NCBI RefSeq assembly: GCF_030269685.1 | Contig: NZ_BSTT01000011.1 | Location: 62,001-126,000, forward strand | Reading direction: 5' to 3' | Origin: Actinomycetospora sp. NBRC 106378 | GTDB taxonomy: Bacteria > Actinomycetota > Actinomycetes > Mycobacteriales > Pseudonocardiaceae | DNA length: 64,000 nucleotides | In this document: positions 63,035 to 64,000 of the stretch, in pieces | How positions within the stretch are numbered: position 1 is the stretch's first letter | Layout of the letters: the number at the start of each line of letters is the position of its first letter | Translations under genes and position numbers: made by a program | The notes under the pieces: generated by a model | What the model saw: only the letters and a program-made list of their open reading frames with translations | Databases searched by the model: none | Told to the model about the DNA's origin: nothing

Positions 63035-64000
63035 CTAACGCCCGGGCCGCCCGTCCCCCGCGACGAAGACGAGCGCCGGTCCGTCGACGGCCGCCACGTC
63101 CACGGAGCGGTCGGCCGAGGGCAGCCACACGGCGCGGCCCTGCGGGACGGCGAGCGTGCCGCCCGCACCCTCCAGCACGGCCTGACCGCGGACGACCACC
63201 GCGATCCGGGGGCCGTCGATCCCCACGTCGGCGGTGCCGCCGTCGGGAAGGTCGAGCCGGACCAGCCGGAAGTGCTCACTGGGGGCGTGGAACACCGAGC
63301 GCGGTCCGTCGGTCTCCGGGCGCAGCAGCATCGGCGGGCCGCAGCGGAAGTCGAGGATCCGCAGCAGTTCGGGCACGTCGACGTGCTTGGGGGTCAGCCC
63401 CGCGCGCAGCACGTTGTCGGAGTTGGCCATGAGCTCGACGCCGCAGCCCGACAGGTAGGCGTGCGGCGAGCCGGCCGGCTGGAACAGGCACTCGCCCTCG
63501 GCGAGGACCACGCGGTTGAGCAGCAGCGCCGCGAGGACACCGGCGTCCCCCGGGTAGCGCTCGCCGAGGTCGAGCAGGGTGCGGACCTCGCGGTCGAACT
63601 CGTCGGTACCGCTCTTCAGCAGCGCGACGCAGGCGTCGAGGAGCTCGGGCACGAGCTGGTCGACCGCACGCTGCGGCAGCGTGATCCACGTGGTGAAGAC
63701 CGCGCGCAGCCCGTCGGGGTCGGGCTGGGCGGCGAGCAGTTCGGTGTGGTGACGCAGCCCCGGCACGTCCAGCGCCCGCATCAGGCGCAGGGTCGCCCGG
63801 GCGTCACGGAACCCTGCGAGGGCGTGGAACTCCTCCAGCGCGCAGAGAATCTCCGGCTTGGGCAGGGCGTCGCGGTAGTTGCGGTTCGACGCGGTGCGCG
63901 GGATGCCGGCGGCCTCCTCGCGGGCGAACCCGGCGACGGCCTGCTCGGCCGACGGGTGGGTCTGCAGCGAGAGCGGTTCCTCGGCGGCCAGCACCTTGAG
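63035..64000 (-). CDS. manA: Mannose-6-phosphate isomerase, partial (5' end outside the window)
   Basis: 322 codons are visible; the frame stays open to base 64000, so the start lies beyond. The type I PMI zinc motif is seen as LSLQTHPSAEQA near the left end of the protein, followed by KPEILCALEEFHALAGFR, QPAGSPHAYLSGCGVELMANSDNVLRAG split over a long block (PHAY and MANSDNVLRAGL), and a C-terminal cupin half. It interconverts fructose 6-phosphate and mannose 6-phosphate for mannan and glycolipid synthesis. It lies next to the permease as in M. tuberculosis (Rv3255c). Confidence 0.93.
   Translation of the reverse strand, partial: LKVLAAEEPLSLQTHPSAEQAVAGFAREEAAGIPRTASNRNYRDALPKPEILCALEEFHALAGFRDARATLRLMRALDVPGLRHHTELLAAQPDPDGLRAVFTTWITLPQRAVDQLVPELLDACVALLKSGTDEFDREVRTLLDLGERYPGDAGVLAALLLNRVVLAEGECLFQPAGSPHAYLSGCGVELMANSDNVLRAGLTPKHVDVPELLRILDFRCGPPMLLRPETDGPRSVFHAPSEHFRLVRLDLPDGGTADVGIDGPRIAVVVRGQAVLEGAGGTLAVPQGRAVWLPSADRSVDVAAVDGPALVFVAGDGRPGR

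Overview
The window is about 74 percent G+C and reads as the chromosome of an actinobacterium, most likely order Pseudonocardiales (Pseudonocardia or Actinomycetospora type). This rests on the fused 2-oxoglutarate decarboxylase Kgd, WhiB1, the SigR/RsrA pair, MtrA-MtrB-LpqB, SecA1, the tiny ribosomal protein bL37, many GTG starts, and at least six genes whose -10 box sits 6 to 8 nt before the start codon (leaderless mRNAs). I see no tRNA, rRNA, insertion sequence, prophage or CRISPR array.

Left part (1-28.3 kb), mixed metabolism and envelope. Partial end of a transketolase-family enzyme; a TetR repressor divergent from an FAD monooxygenase; a cysteine dioxygenase-rhodanese operon preceded by a 24-residue leader ORF; a fused ABC exporter; a CHRD surface protein plus sortase divergent from an ECF sigma/anti-sigma pair, with matching promoters facing both ways; kgd with a DUF6104 partner; a four-gene glycine-betaine type ABC importer; a PAS-GGDEF-EAL protein; malic enzyme; an RmlC-like epimerase; a lytic transglycosylase; nickel SOD with its maturation protease; a histidine phosphatase, a membrane protein and a lipid kinase.

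Right part (28.3-64 kb) follows the Mycobacterium tuberculosis whiB1-to-manA order: whiB1, pdtaS, rsrA-sigR, ybaK, SRAP, aroA, rsgA, a wax ester synthase, an Rv3235-like gene, secA, hpf, comF, lpqB-mtrB-mtrA-tmk, ahcY (with an S-adenosylhomocysteine riboswitch), an amino acid permease and manA (cut by the window end). Inserted between rsgA and the wax ester synthase are padC (phenolic acid decarboxylase), a DUF3237 gene, an SDR, a domain-permuted photolyase/cryptochrome and a patatin. The padC/SDR control region shares an operator with a TetR gene 6 kb away.

The most unusual DNA-level signals are: a 14-mer, TCCCGACGRCGGGT, whose 12-base core occurs exactly 16 times on both strands, in several reading frames and between genes, against an expectation below one; a family of five 62-nt palindromic intergenic elements at three loci; and several long, nearly perfect intergenic palindromes. 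The most unusual proteins are the photolyase with reversed domain order and the ECF-controlled CHRD/sortase locus.
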